The position numbers and the translations under genes are program-made. From contig NZ_NESU01000001.1 in NCBI RefSeq assembly GCF_002287135.1, forward strand, positions 62,001-126,000: a DNA stretch of 64,000 nt, read 5' to 3'. Each line of letters begins with the position of its first letter. Position 1 is the first letter of the stretch. Below the pieces are notes generated by a model. The model ran no database searches, was not told the origin of the DNA, and saw only the letters and a program-made list of their open reading frames with translations. Shown one piece after another: positions 38,856-49,107 of the stretch. This stretch comes from Helicobacter sp. TUL (GTDB taxonomy: Bacteria > Campylobacterota > Campylobacteria > Campylobacterales > Helicobacteraceae).

Positions 38856-41800
38856 TATTGCTCATATGTATTGACATATTGTTGCTCATAAAAGTTTGGG
38901 TAACTCTGCGGGGTGCGGCGGTTTGGATTTGCGCCAAAGTTATAGCGGAATCCCGCGGATATAACATAGCTAAGGTTATATGAGCCAAAGAAACTCTTAT
39001 CAATTTCAAAATACACTCTTGAATTTTGAGAAAGTCGCATATCTAGCCCTGCGCTTAACAACAAACGAAAATCTGGGCTAATCGTGTGTGTGCGTGAAGC
39101 AGTGGTTTGGATATTATCATCTATAGTAACTTGACCTCGATTTGCAAAATCTTGGACAAAACTTGCCCCTACCCGCCAAAATCCTCCTCTGCTACCAACC
39201 CTAAAGTTTGACAACACATCAGCACCCACACGCCCAATCAACGCAAAAGACGCTTTAGAATCTACATTAAGCGTTACGAGAGGATTAGCAAAGCTTAGCT
39301 GTTGAGCACCGATATATCCGGCTATGACTTCAGCTTGAGGTTGCAAAAAGAAACCACGCATATTTTTAAATCCAAACCTTTTGCCATACTCCGCACTTAC
39401 ATACGCCGAATTAACACCGCTACTATCTTTGCCACCAAAGCTTAGTGTCGATGTGTTGTAGGTATTTTGTGAATAGATATATTTTCCTACGATATCAAAA
39501 TAACTATTGTTTGCAAAAAGTGCCGAGCGATAAAAGCCCAACGCAAAGCTACTAGATTGCAAGTTTAAGCCATAGTTATTTCCCCACGCATTCATAAAAC
39601 TTCCCACTACGCCCCAATACACGCGTGTATCGCCATTATCTGTGCGTTTATCAAAGCCTCCTTGCACGCCAGTATTATTTGCAGTGTAGCCATTTGTGCC
39701 AGACATTGCACCTTTGATAACTTTCACCCAAGCACCACTCGCATCATTAGCACCCCTAAGCTCTCCCATACGCTTTGCCATATTGTTTGTTTCGGTATAG
39801 AGATTAAAATATGGTGTTAGCAAAGCGCCCTCAAGAGGATTAATCACCTCACTTTGGAGTATTGCATCATCGATACTTTCTATATGAATTGATTGGATAT
39901 ACCATTGTTTGCCCCAATAAGTTTGATTCTGAGTAAGTGAAGGGTTGTTGCCAAAATCGCTTGCGTTAAGTTGTGTATTACCTTCTGTGGCTAAAGTCGT
40001 GCGGAAGATTCCAAGCCCCAAATATTGCTCTGTAGCCCTAAAAGCAGTATCGGATACAGATAGATTCGGTCCTGTGGCAGTAGTTGTAGGAGCTGTAGAA
40101 TCTATCACACTTGCTACATAGATTTTCTCTCCACCTGTATATTCATAAGGCTGTGCTGTGCTAGCACTTTGGATAAGTTGGATTCTGTTTTCGCTACCTT
40201 GCATAGCTTGTGTGAGAATCACGCGGATTTCATCGGCTTTATCATTGCCACTTGCAGAGAGATTCAGTCCCAAGCGAAATACCCCATTATTTGAAGAAAA
40301 GAATGAATTATAGGTAGTAGCAGTGCCATTATTCATCATAGAGGGTGCGATAGTGAGTGTTTTTTTGGCAAACCCTAACCCCAAATCGCGCGTAACAAGA
40401 TCATAATAATCATAAGAAGTTGTGCCACCATTTGTAGTATTGCAGGTTGTAGAGCCATTATGACAGCGTCCTTGCCAATCATATGTAGCAAGATCCACAA
40501 TTGCTAAGGCATTGTTATGTGTGCCACTGCGGATATTTGCACTTGTGAGAAGTGAGAAATCATTGGAGAGCACAAGCGAATCTATCGTGCTAGATTCGGT
40601 AACAAACCAATGCCCACCTGATCTATTTGCATTGCCCACAAATCGCACTTGATTAGCTGATGTAGAATCTGTGCCAATCGTGGTATTACTCAATGTCCCA
40701 GCAATGCTTGTAAGTCCGTCTAAGCCTACGATTTTGCTATATAATGTATCTCCATTGGCGGCAATTGTGCCATTTGTCACGCGCTTAGAGTTTGCAAAAT
40801 CTAGTTTGGTTACAATCAGTGCATTATCACTAGAGAGTGAAAAATCATATACCGAACTTGAATTGCCTCCAGAAATCACTACCGAAGAGCCACTAGCAAA
40901 TTTCGCATTTTTGGTAATATCACCTCCTAGTGTGCCTTGCATAAGTGTGCCTTGTGTAAATTCAGGAAGTGTGCTAGTAGGAGTATTGACACCAATATTA
41001 ATAGATTCTGTGTCTTGCTTATTGCCTCCAGTAGCACCATTGATCGTGGAAGCATCTTTGGTGATGTTGGCATAAATACTCGTGCCACCATCAAAACTAA
41101 AGCTTCCTAATGAAGTAGTGCTAGTTGTGCCAGTAGTCGTGTTTGTTACAATCTTATCTATGAGCGCTTGGGTGAAAACTCCGGCATTATAAAAATTATA
41201 TTGTGAATCTATCGTGCCTCCAGAGATTGTAAGGTTTTGGCTAAAAGAATCTGCGCCGATAAATGTAATGCGTTTTTTAGAGCTCCCAGCGATATTGCCT
41301 ACAAATTGTGAATATTTCGCACTCCCAGATTCTATGACAGATACGCGATTGCCACTTGCATCAACATAGGTATTTTCTACAAGATTACCGCTTGTGTTAA
41401 ACACCGCATCAATCCCAAAAGATTCATCGCTCAAATCCCCTGTAATATTGGTATCTCTAAAGCCAATGGTAGCACCTTTGTTGCTTGTCTGATCTACATA
41501 AAAGTTAATTCCATTGGCAATAAGCGCATTTTGGAGCGTAGAAACATTATTTAAAGTAATTGTCTTATCATTAGTCCCATCTCCATTGGTGTCAAAACTT
41601 GCAGTATAATTACTTTGGTCAGCTTTTTTACTCAAATCTAGCCAACCACCAATATTGCTAAAAATATAGGTGCTATCATTGGTTCCCTCAACGATAAATC
41701 CATTATGGAATCTTGTATAATTTTGTCCATTTGCCACATCTCCACCAAAATCTAACACCACATCTTTTTTTGTAGTCCCATAGAGATGATTATCAAAAAA

Positions 41801-44029
41801 ACTCTGTGGCAAAGCATTATTTGCATACGAGACATCAAGTGTTCCGTTATAAGCAACATCTATATTGCTACGCACCCAACTATTACCAGCAAGTGCGATC
41901 GTGGCAGATCCATATTTCGTGGTATTTTGGAGATCTACCTCACCAAAATCTACAAAGGTGTATTTGACATTATTGTATTGTGCTTGTGAGAGATTAGCAC
42001 CACTACCAATCGCCCCACTCCCCACAAAGACAAAATGCGTATTTTGTGTATTAGCAGTAATGACATTCGTATTTAGGCTTGTTGTAGCCGTGAGACTATT
42101 GACATTATAATTTGCTAAGCCATTACTTGCATTATTAAAGGTGCTAAGGAGATCATTTATGGCATTTTTGGCTTGGAGTGTTGCTTGAGAGGCGATATTT
42201 GCACCATAACCATTAAAAATATATGTAAAATTTGCTCCTGTGGCTGTAGCAAGAGGTGTAGCACGAGTGGTAATAGTCGTGGTAGTTTGTGGAGTTATAT
42301 TGGTATTAAAAGCTAAGATAGAGCCTTTAAAGTCCTTGATAGAATCTAAGCTCAAAGTTCCAGCGCTTGTGCCATTGGCATTGTTAAAGATAATCTGTGA
42401 ATCTGCGCTACCGCCTTTGATAGTAGTAGTGCTTGAGCTAAAATCATGCGTCCCAGCGCCATTAAATACGATATTTACCTTTGCACTATCACCAAGAGTT
42501 ACATTGCCGCTTAGCTTAGAGGTTTGTGTAGCTATAGATTCAAAATATGAGGCGAGATTAGAATCTGTGCTATTCCAGCTACCAGCACTACTGCTAAATA
42601 CTGCATTAAGCGTGTTTTGGTTGGTTGTGGTAGGAGTGCCTGTGGAATTAGAATCACTCATCGTTAAGTTTGTAACACTTGTGCCAGCAAGGGTAAAATT
42701 GATTTTGGAAGTTGCAGGGTTTGCGGTGGCATTTGATGTCGTGGTAGAAAAAATTGAACCATTTAGATTCCCAGCATTGAGAAATAAGACTTTATTTGTG
42801 GTAGATGTCGTAGGATCTGCTGATCCGATAAATTGAAAACTATCTTGTGGTGTAGTTGTAGTGCCAAAACGATGTGAAGAAGCACCGATGAAAGTAACTT
42901 GTGCACTATCATTAATACCAATAGTTCCTGCACCATTTGCACCATTAGCAATTGTGCCACCTAGATAACTAGAATTACTAATAATGCTACTAAGCGCTTG
43001 GGTTGTCCTATCGCTTAGCGTGACATTTTGGCTATTATTAGCAAAGATAAGATTAAGCTTTGAGTTAGTGTCATTACCATAAAGAATATTACCAGCAATC
43101 GAGCTTCCCACAGAATCTAGCGCAAGTTTTGAAGTTGTAGTGAGGTTACCAAAAGAAAGGGATTTTGTGCCAAGATTTGAGAGGCGCAATGTCGTATTAC
43201 CACTACCGATACGAAACTCCACAGAATCTTTTTCAATCGCATTAGATCCATTAAAGGTTAGTGTTTGTGCAAGGGTATTTGCTGTGCCGTTGTTCTGCTC
43301 TGTGCCAGTTGTATCCCAATACCCACCGCTAAAATCAATCTTTGTGCCTTTGAATTGTGAATCTCTCACAGCAGTGCCGAAGTTTTCACCATATACAGGA
43401 GTGCCAAACACGATATCATGACTATAGTAGCGCTGCAAGATATTATCATTGACATCAGTGCCACGCAACACAAATAAAGAATTATTACTTACAGGCGCAC
43501 AACCTGTTGTATCAGTCTTGCAGGGTCCCTGTGTATTACCATCATAACCGATGATAGAAAGAAGCACTTTCCCATAGCTTGAAGTTGGATTAAAATATAA
43601 TCCACGCACGATTAAGCCATTATCATCGGTGTATTGGGTATTCAACAACACATAAGTGCTTGTAGCTGTAGTTGTGCTACCGCCACGGAAATGAAGTCCT
43701 AATGCATTGTATTTTCTTGTGTTATTTGTAAAATCTAAAAAGATATATCTATGTCCACTTGAGCCAATAATCCAAATATCATTAATATTGTTAGTATTTA
43801 CTTGCGTGTTGTCCTTGGTAAAGTAAATATTTTCACCACTAAAGCGAAATCCAACGCCCACGCCTACTGGATTATTATTGTTTTGATTATCCCACACATA
43901 GGCTGGTGTGCTTCCCTGTTGTTCTTTAAATTCACTCCACTCTGTGCTTTGGAATTTTGTAGCATCAAAATCATACGCCACAAGCATACTACTTAATGCG
44001 ATACTTACCAAAAGCCTCTTTGTTCCCAT
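38855..44029 (-). CDS. Large autotransporter (type V secretion), 1724 aa
   Basis: A surface or secreted protein. It begins with a short signal peptide (KRLLVSIALSSMLVAY). A Ser/Thr/Asn-rich passenger of about 1400 residues follows, with repeated short strands as in beta-helices. The translocator barrel starts at about residue 1430 (GAWVKVIKGAMSGTNG) and ends with the typical YVISAGFRYNF. Two close Cys pairs occur in the passenger (C170/C177 and near residue 1190), as in VacA-like proteins. Unusually, 26 hydrophilic residues follow the last barrel strand. The passenger has no enzyme motif I recognise; adhesion or host interaction is the likely role. It is monocistronic. Confidence 0.92.
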   Translation of the reverse strand: MGTKRLLVSIALSSMLVAYDFDATKFQSTEWSEFKEQQGSTPAYVWDNQNNNNPVGVGVGFRFSGENIYFTKDNTQVNTNNINDIWIIGSSGHRYIFLDFTNNTRKYNALGLHFRGGSTTTATSTYVLLNTQYTDDNGLIVRGLYFNPTSSYGKVLLSIIGYDGNTQGPCKTDTTGCAPVSNNSLFVLRGTDVNDNILQRYYSHDIVFGTPVYGENFGTAVRDSQFKGTKIDFSGGYWDTTGTEQNNGTANTLAQTLTFNGSNAIEKDSVEFRIGSGNTTLRLSNLGTKSLSFGNLTTTSKLALDSVGSSIAGNILYGNDTNSKLNLIFANNSQNVTLSDRTTQALSSIISNSSYLGGTIANGANGAGTIGINDSAQVTFIGASSHRFGTTTTPQDSFQFIGSADPTTSTTNKVLFLNAGNLNGSIFSTTTSNATANPATSKINFTLAGTSVTNLTMSDSNSTGTPTTTNQNTLNAVFSSSAGSWNSTDSNLASYFESIATQTSKLSGNVTLGDSAKVNIVFNGAGTHDFSSSTTTIKGGSADSQIIFNNANGTSAGTLSLDSIKDFKGSILAFNTNITPQTTTTITTRATPLATATGANFTYIFNGYGANIASQATLQAKNAINDLLSTFNNASNGLANYNVNSLTATTSLNTNVITANTQNTHFVFVGSGAIGSGANLSQAQYNNVKYTFVDFGEVDLQNTTKYGSATIALAGNSWVRSNIDVAYNGTLDVSYANNALPQSFFDNHLYGTTKKDVVLDFGGDVANGQNYTRFHNGFIVEGTNDSTYIFSNIGGWLDLSKKADQSNYTASFDTNGDGTNDKTITLNNVSTLQNALIANGINFYVDQTSNKGATIGFRDTNITGDLSDESFGIDAVFNTSGNLVENTYVDASGNRVSVIESGSAKYSQFVGNIAGSSKKRITFIGADSFSQNLTISGGTIDSQYNFYNAGVFTQALIDKIVTNTTTGTTSTTSLGSFSFDGGTSIYANITKDASTINGATGGNKQDTESINIGVNTPTSTLPEFTQGTLMQGTLGGDITKNAKFASGSSVVISGGNSSSVYDFSLSSDNALIVTKLDFANSKRVTNGTIAANGDTLYSKIVGLDGLTSIAGTLSNTTIGTDSTSANQVRFVGNANRSGGHWFVTESSTIDSLVLSNDFSLLTSANIRSGTHNNALAIVDLATYDWQGRCHNGSTTCNTTNGGTTSYDYYDLVTRDLGLGFAKKTLTIAPSMMNNGTATTYNSFFSSNNGVFRLGLNLSASGNDKADEIRVILTQAMQGSENRIQLIQSASTAQPYEYTGGEKIYVASVIDSTAPTTTATGPNLSVSDTAFRATEQYLGLGIFRTTLATEGNTQLNASDFGNNPSLTQNQTYWGKQWYIQSIHIESIDDAILQSEVINPLEGALLTPYFNLYTETNNMAKRMGELRGANDASGAWVKVIKGAMSGTNGYTANNTGVQGGFDKRTDNGDTRVYWGVVGSFMNAWGNNYGLNLQSSSFALGFYRSALFANNSYFDIVGKYIYSQNTYNTSTLSFGGKDSSGVNSAYVSAEYGKRFGFKNMRGFFLQPQAEVIAGYIGAQQLSFANPLVTLNVDSKASFALIGRVGADVLSNFRVGSRGGFWRVGASFVQDFANRGQVTIDDNIQTTASRTHTISPDFRLLLSAGLDMRLSQNSRVYFEIDKSFFGSYNLSYVISAGFRYNFGANPNRRTPQSYPNFYEQQYVNTYEQ

Positions 44030-44086
44030 AGAATCCCTTCTTATAATAAACTTCTATGAGTAAAGCAATACATATTCCCTTTTGTA

Positions 44087-44470
44087 TTAAACCTCAAGCC
44101 ACGAAGCAAAAATCACACCATCGATGCCTTTGTGCGCCATTGACACAATCTGCTCTTTGTGCGTAATGACACCAAGCACCTTAGAATCTAATACATATGT
44201 TTCAGCAATCTCTTGATATGGCTTAGGATCATCATCTACAATACAATACATGGGCTTCAAACTCGCACACAAGACAAAATCTAGCACATCATCTACTCTC
44301 ACTGCACACGCAATCCCACAACGCACACAATGCCCCAAAAGCGCAAAATCCCTATCTTGCTTTGCATAAAACCACACAATTTCCTCATTTTTACTCTTGG
44401 CAATATCTTCAAGATTCTGAATGTAGCGAAACTTTGGAGCCTCTAGGTTGGGGTAGCCAAAAATTAGCAT
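44087..44470 (-). CDS. Conserved hypothetical protein, 127 aa
   Basis: I do not recognise a functional domain. It is a soluble alpha/beta protein (MLIFGYPNLEAPKFRYI; later DGVIFASWLEV), with a CVRCGIAC cysteine cluster near residue 48 that could bind metal. It overlaps the preceding 75-aa gene by 7 nt and follows tatB-tatC-queA-rsmG in the same direction. From memory the same order with two small genes after gidB occurs in H. pylori, which supports it being a real conserved gene. Confidence 0.75.
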   Translation of the reverse strand: MLIFGYPNLEAPKFRYIQNLEDIAKSKNEEIVWFYAKQDRDFALLGHCVRCGIACAVRVDDVLDFVLCASLKPMYCIVDDDPKPYQEIAETYVLDSKVLGVITHKEQIVSMAHKGIDGVIFASWLEV

Positions 44471-44691
44471 TTTGTAGCCTTTGTCTTACACGCTTTAGAA
44501 CAAAAAAACTTCTCACCTTGTATAATGCCCTCTTTTTGAGAGACAAACACGCCACACACACAACATTCTTGCATAGTCTCACTTGGCAAATCCTTGTGGC
44601 GTGATCTTGGCATACTAGATTTTAGACTTGGACGCAAAAACACAAACCACACCACGGCAAAAAGTGCCACAACAATAATCAAAAATTTCAT
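44464..44691 (-). CDS. Small membrane-anchored zinc-finger-like protein (PP0621 type), 75 aa
   Basis: One N-terminal membrane helix (FLIIVVALFAVVWFVFL), then a cytoplasmic tail with cysteines spaced as a treble-clef-like metal site: CCVCGVFV and FFCSKACKTKA. This resembles the PP0621 family found next to ribosome or tRNA-modification genes in many proteobacteria. Function unknown. It starts 3 nt behind the rsmG stop, so it is in that operon. Confidence 0.8.
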   Translation of the reverse strand: MKFLIIVVALFAVVWFVFLRPSLKSSMPRSRHKDLPSETMQECCVCGVFVSQKEGIIQGEKFFCSKACKTKATKC

Positions 44692-44694
44692 CGC

Positions 44695-45282
44695 TTACCC
44701 CTTTTTGTAAAAATAGATTCTCTCATTTCTGCTAAAACATTCTTCCACGCTCATATATGATAATTCTTTTTTGAAATTCGATCCCTTAAACAATAAATAA
44801 TGCCCATTGTGGCTTAAAAATTTTCTCCCATAATGCATAATCTCTTCTACACTCATTACCGCCCTTGAAGTGATAAGGTCGATATTATTTACCTCTGCGA
44901 TAGGAATTTCTTGGATACGCGCAGCAAACACACGAGTATTGCTAAGCGTGAGTTGGGCGATTATATATTGCAAAAATGCAAAACGCTTCACTCTTGGTTC
45001 TGTGAGTGTAAATCGCACATTTGGCAACGCTATAGCAAGCACAATCGCCGGAAAGCCACCACCGCTCCCTATATCAAGGCAACTTGAAAACTCATCGACA
45101 AAACGCAAAGGATACAAAGAATCTATAATATTTTCTTTGAGTGAATCTAGCGTGCTAGCGCCACTAAGATTATGAATCTTATTCCATTCTAAAAGTTCTC
45201 TCGCATACATTTCTAGTTTAGCTGCCACCTCATCGTGCAATGTAATCCCTATGGATTTGCAATACTCTAACACATCATTCAT
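44695..45282 (-). CDS. rsmG: 16S rRNA m7G527 methyltransferase RsmG (GidB)
   Basis: Methylates G527 of 16S rRNA; its loss gives low-level streptomycin resistance. The 195 residues have the SAM-binding motif DIGSGGGFPAIVLAI at about residue 70 and the preceding ELLEWNKIHNLSG motif characteristic of RsmG. GGAGG precedes the ATG. It lies 12 nt behind queA. Confidence 0.96.
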   Translation of the reverse strand: MNDVLEYCKSIGITLHDEVAAKLEMYARELLEWNKIHNLSGASTLDSLKENIIDSLYPLRFVDEFSSCLDIGSGGGFPAIVLAIALPNVRFTLTEPRVKRFAFLQYIIAQLTLSNTRVFAARIQEIPIAEVNNIDLITSRAVMSVEEIMHYGRKFLSHNGHYLLFKGSNFKKELSYMSVEECFSRNERIYFYKKG

Positions 45283-45294
45283 CGCCTACCTCCA

Positions 45295-46368
45295 TTAGAG
45301 TATCAACATACCATCGCCATAGGAAAAAAACTTATACTTATGTGCTATGGCGCATGTATAGATTCGTATCATCTCCTCACGACTGACAAATGCACTCACA
45401 AGCATTAATAAGGTGCTTTTTGGGAAATGAAAATTTGTCAGAAGTGCATCAACACGCTTAGGCGTATTACCGGGGTGCAAAAATAAATCACACAAGCCTT
45501 GAGTCTCTCTCACACGCCAAAAATACTCCACTGCACGAGCAGCTGTCGTGCCTATACACAAGAGTTTAGAATCTCCTAGAATCTTTTCACGCGCTTTTGG
45601 CGTGATAGCATAAGATTCTGTATGCATAATGTGAGTGCGTATGTCTTGTGCCTCGACATTGGCAAATGTCCCAGCACCCACATGCAATGTAATATAACAT
45701 ACATCATACAGAGCTTTAAGATAGGAAAAATCCTCATCACTAAAATGCAAACTTGCTGTAGGAGCGGCTACAGCACCCTCATTTTTTGCAAATGCACTTT
45801 GATAATCTATACTATCTTGTAGCGTATCTTGGCGCTTCATATATGGCGGTAGTGGCATATGTCCAAATGCTTCAAGCATTGCATAAAGATCGGTGAGATG
45901 TAGGGGTGCATTACGCGTATCATCATAAAACGACACCACGCGCAACCCATTATCCAAAACCTCTAGCACACGCATACTAAAGTTAGTTGGACAATGATTG
46001 TGATCACAGATTCTAAACTCTGTGCCACGCTTTACTCGCCCTCGTATTTGCACCAAAAAACTAGGAGTAGAATCTACACTATAGGCTTTGTGAAACAAAA
46101 TCTCTCGTATACTCTCGCCCCCTTGTTTATAGCCATATAACCGCGCTCTTAGCACTTTTGTATCATTGCACACAAGCGTATAATCCCTTGGGACAATATC
46201 GCTAAAATCCCTAAAATGACAATGCCTAATCTCCCCACTATTGCGATAATACACAAGCAATTTCCCATCACGACGTGGAGAAGTTGGGTGCATAGCGATA
46301 AGCTCTTGAGGGAGAGTATAATCATAGCTCAAGAGGCTAAAATCACTTGGTAATAAATGTTCTTGCAT
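45295..46368 (-). CDS. queA: tRNA epoxyqueuosine precursor ribosyltransferase-isomerase QueA
   Basis: Transfers and isomerises the ribosyl part of SAM onto preQ1-modified tRNA, making epoxyqueuosine. At 357 residues it shows the N-terminal LPQELIAMHPTSPRRDGKLL, the central GTEFRICD, and the C-terminal PKSTLLMLVSAFVSREEM that define the family. It sits between tatC (6 nt away) and rsmG. Confidence 0.97.
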   Translation of the reverse strand: MQEHLLPSDFSLLSYDYTLPQELIAMHPTSPRRDGKLLVYYRNSGEIRHCHFRDFSDIVPRDYTLVCNDTKVLRARLYGYKQGGESIREILFHKAYSVDSTPSFLVQIRGRVKRGTEFRICDHNHCPTNFSMRVLEVLDNGLRVVSFYDDTRNAPLHLTDLYAMLEAFGHMPLPPYMKRQDTLQDSIDYQSAFAKNEGAVAAPTASLHFSDEDFSYLKALYDVCYITLHVGAGTFANVEAQDIRTHIMHTESYAITPKAREKILGDSKLLCIGTTAARAVEYFWRVRETQGLCDLFLHPGNTPKRVDALLTNFHFPKSTLLMLVSAFVSREEMIRIYTCAIAHKYKFFSYGDGMLIL

Positions 46369-46373
46369 GGAGC

Positions 46374-47159
46374 TTAGGTATTTTGGGCTGAAGGTGAAAT
46401 ATTAGATTCATCGGTGTTTGGGGCATCATCATCTATGTCTTTTGGCGCAGGATTAACAAAACGCGCGATGATAATTGAAAGGCCATAAAGCCCTATAAGA
46501 GGAATTGCCAAAAACACTTGTGAAAGCACATCTGGAGGCGTGATAATCGCAGCGATGACAAAAATAATAACCACAGCGTATTTAAAGAAATTTTTGAGAC
46601 TTGCATCGGTGATAAGTCCTACTTTGGCTAAAAAATAGCTAAGCACAGGCAATTCAAATGCGATACCAAAACCTATAACAAGGCGCGTAAAAAACATAAC
46701 ATAATTTTCTGCACTCAAGCTTCCCTCAAATTTATCACTCCCAAACAACAAGACATTTTCAATCACAACAGGCAACACAATGTAATACGCAAAAAATACA
46801 CCACTCAAAAACATCACACTCGCAAAAGCCACAAATGGTAAAACGATTTTTTTCTCGTGCTTATATAAACCCGGCGCGATAAAAAGCCAAAATTGCCAAA
46901 AAATCACAGGCATAGAAATGACAAGCGCGGCAAAAAACGCGACTTTTAACGCAACAAAAATATTTTCTAAAATTGTAAGAGCGGCTAAATGTGCCTTAAT
47001 AGATTCATTTTCTAAAGCACTATTAATAGGTGCGGCAACCCAATCAAAAATCACACCCCAAAAATTAAAGCATATCCCAAAGCTAAGAATAAGCACCACG
47101 ACAGAGATAATAAGTCGTTTGCGTAAGTCCTGCAAATGAGGTTTTAGATCTTCAAACAT
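46374..47159 (-). CDS. tatC: Twin-arginine translocase subunit TatC
   Basis: Receptor subunit of the Tat pathway that binds RR signal peptides. I start at MFEDLKPHLQDLRKRL (261 residues, six membrane helices), the family-typical N-terminus, rather than a longer frame running into tatB. The conserved HLxxLRxRL motif and the periplasmic Pro/Glu loops are present. The C-terminal tail is hydrophilic and Asp-rich. It is 4 nt behind tatB. A likely client in this window is the small Tat-signal protein at 13.2 kb. Confidence 0.96.
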   Translation of the reverse strand: MFEDLKPHLQDLRKRLIISVVVLILSFGICFNFWGVIFDWVAAPINSALENESIKAHLAALTILENIFVALKVAFFAALVISMPVIFWQFWLFIAPGLYKHEKKIVLPFVAFASVMFLSGVFFAYYIVLPVVIENVLLFGSDKFEGSLSAENYVMFFTRLVIGFGIAFELPVLSYFLAKVGLITDASLKNFFKYAVVIIFVIAAIITPPDVLSQVFLAIPLIGLYGLSIIIARFVNPAPKDIDDDAPNTDESNISPSAQNT

Positions 47160-47163
47160 TACT

Positions 47164-47679
47164 CTAAGCTCCTTTAGGCGAATCCATAGATTCACTTGTA
47201 TGTGTAGATTGTGTGGTTTGCGGAGAATCTAAGGCAACACAATCTGATGTAGATGTTATAGAATCTTGTGTGCTATGGGTTATCCCGATGTCTGCATCAA
47301 GCTGTGCGCTTTGAAAATTAAGGGATTCTAGGGCGCGAGATTCTGCACTTTTTTGCGGATGTGTGGGAATAGGTGCATTTGTGGGATTATTAAGCGAGAG
47401 ATTGCTAAGCTCTTTGAAGTCCTTTGTGATAGTATCAACTTCACTCTTTGTGGCATTGAGATTCTCTTCAAAAAGTTTTTTATACCCAAGGGCTTCTTTT
47501 TTTAGTTCGCTGATTTGGACTTCTTTATCAAATGTATCTTTGGCTTCATTGATAGTTTTTTTGATAGCACGGAAAAATTTTGTGACATCTACTATCGCTT
47601 GAGGCAATTTATCTGGTCCCAAAAAAATCACCGCTACTACCAAAACTACCAAAATTTCAAAAATACCCACACCAAACAT
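47164..47679 (-). CDS. tatB: Twin-arginine translocase subunit TatB
   Basis: Partner of TatC in signal-peptide recognition. It has an N-terminal membrane helix (FGVGIFEILVVLVVAVIFL), the GP hinge, an amphipathic helix (LPQAIVDVTKFFRAIKK), then a long acidic, Ser-rich tail. The start at 47679 is chosen because GGAAGG lies 7 nt upstream; an earlier ATG would include that site within the coding sequence. 171 residues. Confidence 0.94.
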   Translation of the reverse strand: MFGVGIFEILVVLVVAVIFLGPDKLPQAIVDVTKFFRAIKKTINEAKDTFDKEVQISELKKEALGYKKLFEENLNATKSEVDTITKDFKELSNLSLNNPTNAPIPTHPQKSAESRALESLNFQSAQLDADIGITHSTQDSITSTSDCVALDSPQTTQSTHTSESMDSPKGA

Positions 47680-47818
47680 CACATAACCTTCCAAAAAATT
47701 ATAGGCATAGTGGGGATTGTAATATAAAAAACTTTAATTTTCACTTCATAGCACTTGTATAAAGGGAATAACAAATGCTTTGCCTACAAGAAAATTAGGA
47801 TTGTATAGAGGGAAGAAT

Positions 47819-49099
47819 ATGATTGATATAAAGGCAATTTTTACTGATTTTCAATCTGTGCAAGAAAAACTTGCTATCAAAAAAGTGAGCGCGCAGACTT
47901 TGACACAACTCCACGATCTAGCCAACGCACATAAAAAATGCAAACAAGATTTAGAGGAACTTCAAGCCTACCAAAACAAAACTTCTAAACTTTTTGGGCA
48001 ATATAGAGCGCAAGGCAAAAATACCGATGAACTAAAAGTCCAACTAGATGCCAACAAACAAAAACTAGCACAAACCCAAGCTACACTCTCTGATATAGAA
48101 TCTGCACTCCAAACACTCGCACACACAATCCCTAATATTCCAGATTCTAAAACACCAAAAGGAGAAGATGAGCGCGACAACATAGAACTTGCCAAGATTC
48201 TCACGCCTAGAGTCTTTGACTTCACGCCAAAGGAGCATTGGGAACTTGCTCAAGAAAATGGTTGGATTGACTTTGAAGCAGGAGTTAAGCTTGCCAAAAG
48301 TCGCTTTAGTGTCCTACGTGGTATGGGCGCTAAGCTCAATCGTGCGCTTATTAATTTTATGCTAGATTATAATCAACAAGCAGGATTTGAAATGGTAAGC
48401 ACACCATTACTCACTAATGCACATTGCCTCTTTGGCACGGGACAGCTACCAAAATTTGAGGAAGATATGTTTAAGGTCAAAACCCAAATTGAAGAATTAG
48501 ATTCACAAGAAAGTAAAATGCATGAACTCTACCTCATCTCAACATCTGAAATCACACTCACCAATCTCTATAATGACTGCATTATTCCTAAAGATTCATT
48601 GCCTATTATGCTTACTGCTTATACGCCATGTTTTCGCAAAGAAGCTGGAAGTGCGGGGCGCGATACAAGGGGTATGATTCGCCAACACCAATTTGATAAA
48701 GTCGAGCTTGTCGCTATCACACACCCAGAGCAAAGCGATACAATGCAAGAAAAAATGATACAAACTGCTAGTGGAATCTTAGAAGCGCTAGAACTTCCTC
48801 ATCGCCTCGTGCAACTTTGTGGTGGTGATCTTGGATTTAGTGCAAGTAACACCGTGGATATCGAAGTGTGGCTACCTGGGCAAAATTGCTACCGCGAGAT
48901 TAGCTCTATCTCCAATACAAGAGATTTTCAAGCGCGTAGAGCAAAAATCCGCTATAAAGATGAGAAAAAAAATACACTCGTGCATACACTCAATGGCTCT
49001 GCACTTGCTGTGGGGCGCACACTTATTGCCATTATGGAAAATTTCCAAAACCAAGATGGAAGTATTACAATCCCAAAAGTTTTGCAAAAATATCTCTAA
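47819..49099 (+). CDS. serS: Seryl-tRNA synthetase
   Basis: Charges tRNA(Ser), and tRNA(Sec), the substrate of SelA. From MIDIKAIF the protein is 426 residues: an N-terminal antiparallel coiled coil (about 30-100) that grips the tRNA long arm, then the class II core with motif 2 ([21 protein letters not shown]) and motif 3 ([18 protein letters not shown]). An A8 run at about 48965-48972 is read in frame here. GAGGGAAG precedes the start. It is followed 8 nt later by pflB, the same pair as in C. jejuni. Confidence 0.98.
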   Translation: MIDIKAIFTDFQSVQEKLAIKKVSAQTLTQLHDLANAHKKCKQDLEELQAYQNKTSKLFGQYRAQGKNTDELKVQLDANKQKLAQTQATLSDIESALQTLAHTIPNIPDSKTPKGEDERDNIELAKILTPRVFDFTPKEHWELAQENGWIDFEAGVKLAKSRFSVLRGMGAKLNRALINFMLDYNQQAGFEMVSTPLLTNAHCLFGTGQLPKFEEDMFKVKTQIEELDSQESKMHELYLISTSEITLTNLYNDCIIPKDSLPIMLTAYTPCFRKEAGSAGRDTRGMIRQHQFDKVELVAITHPEQSDTMQEKMIQTASGILEALELPHRLVQLCGGDLGFSASNTVDIEVWLPGQNCYREISSISNTRDFQARRAKIRYKDEKKNTLVHTLNGSALAVGRTLIAIMENFQNQDGSITIPKVLQKYL

Positions 49100-49107
49100 G
49101 GTAGGCT

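Noticed and set aside
42240-42836. 198-codon plus-strand frame inside the autotransporter
   Set aside because: Antisense shadow produced by the Ser/Thr/Ala-rich passenger; no ribosome-binding site.
48965-48972. A8 run in serS as a possible phase-variable tract
   Set aside because: Gene is intact and essential, so a switch there is implausible; it shows instead that A8 runs occur without function.
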